Shown one piece after another: positions 63,880-64,000 of a stretch of 64,000 nt of DNA. This DNA comes from Thiosulfatimonas sediminis. GTDB lineage: Bacteria; Pseudomonadota; Gammaproteobacteria; Thiomicrospirales; Thiomicrospiraceae. Within the stretch, counting starts at the first letter, position 1, and each line of letters opens with the position of its first letter. A model generated the notes under the pieces. That model made no database searches, was not told the DNA's origin, and was given only the letters and a program-made list of their open reading frames with translations. Position numbers and translations under genes: made by a program. The DNA lies in NCBI RefSeq assembly GCF_011398355.1, contig NZ_AP021889.1, positions 372,001 through 436,000 on the forward strand. The letters are read 5' to 3'.

Positions 63880-64000
63880 AGCAAGTCCCTATTGATTTCA
63901 GTACGGTGTTGCCTGTTTTTGTCAGGTCTCGACATGATGGCAAACACCTGCCTTGCTCGGTCAAATTTTCTGAGCCTAAAGCCATTTGAACTTGCTCTGT
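63880..64000 (+). repeat. Dispersed structured repeat, copy R6 (runs to window end)
   Basis: The most complete copy. First hairpin GGTGTTGCC (63905-63913) with GGCAAACACC (63939-63948), one bulge. Second hairpin TCAAAT (63961-63966) with ATTTGA (63984-63989). The TCAAAT/ATTTGA pair co-varies with CCAAAT/ATTTGG and CCAAAC/GTTTGG in other copies. Confidence 0.68.

Overview
The window looks like the chromosome of a gammaproteobacterium. It carries hemA-prfA-prmC, glyQS, parE and parC, prs-rplY-pth-ychF, two MotA/MotB-type systems, c-di-GMP proteins and an mqo-type malate oxidation gene. Gene content and order suggest the Thiomicrospira/Hydrogenovibrio/Thiomicrorhabdus group of sulfur oxidisers; this is inference, because no marker gene here is decisive.

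Core region, 1-44.7 kb. It holds a PilZ protein; mqo, a COG0523 GTPase and folE2 (minus strand); a TIGR01777 epimerase; folM and a DUF523/DUF1722 protein; anmK with an M23 peptidase; tusA; glyQS; gmhB-plsC; a three-gene MotA/OmpA/MotB-like cluster; ung; parE; a very large hybrid sensor with GGDEF; a CZB chemoreceptor; two more PilZ proteins; selO; an HMA protein; parC; motAB; hemA-prfA-prmC-moeB; a TPR lipoprotein; tRNA-Gln; prs-rplY-pth-ychF; and tRNA-Met. Degenerate, structured 35-150 bp repeats recur at seven intergenic places (5.2, 24.0, 27.1, 29.8, 32.5, 63.6 and 63.9 kb). Their main hairpin shows compensatory base changes.

Accessory region, 44.7-61.8 kb. Two integrative elements stand in tandem at the 3' end of tRNA-Met, marked by three copies of a 14-bp att core (44705, 60113, 61784). 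Element A (44.7-60.1 kb) is a P4-satellite-like island: tyrosine integrase (frameshifted), AlpA regulator, a packed run of small genes, a TOPRIM primase and a DUF927 ATPase. It has no capsid or packaging genes. A 115-bp inverted repeat with six GTGGGAAC-type iterons per copy lies near each end, and I suggest an ori/crr-like replication pair. Without its two insertion sequences the element is about 11.8 kb. Between integrase and AlpA, where P4 satellites carry defence cargo, sit a PARP-like ADP-ribosyltransferase with a small partner gene, a DUF4258/HTH toxin-antitoxin pair with a nonsense mutation in the toxin, and an orphan 311-aa protein. An IS3-family element splits the DUF927 gene with a 3-bp duplication, and an IS66-family element lies downstream with an 8-bp duplication. 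Element B (60.1-61.8 kb) is a remnant with 42 codons of integrase and a Fic protein.

End, 61.8-64 kb. A second, near-identical IS3 copy (opposite strand) is followed by a gene fragment and two copies of the dispersed repeat. With int frameshifted and the DUF927 gene split, element A looks grounded, while its cargo genes may still be expressed.
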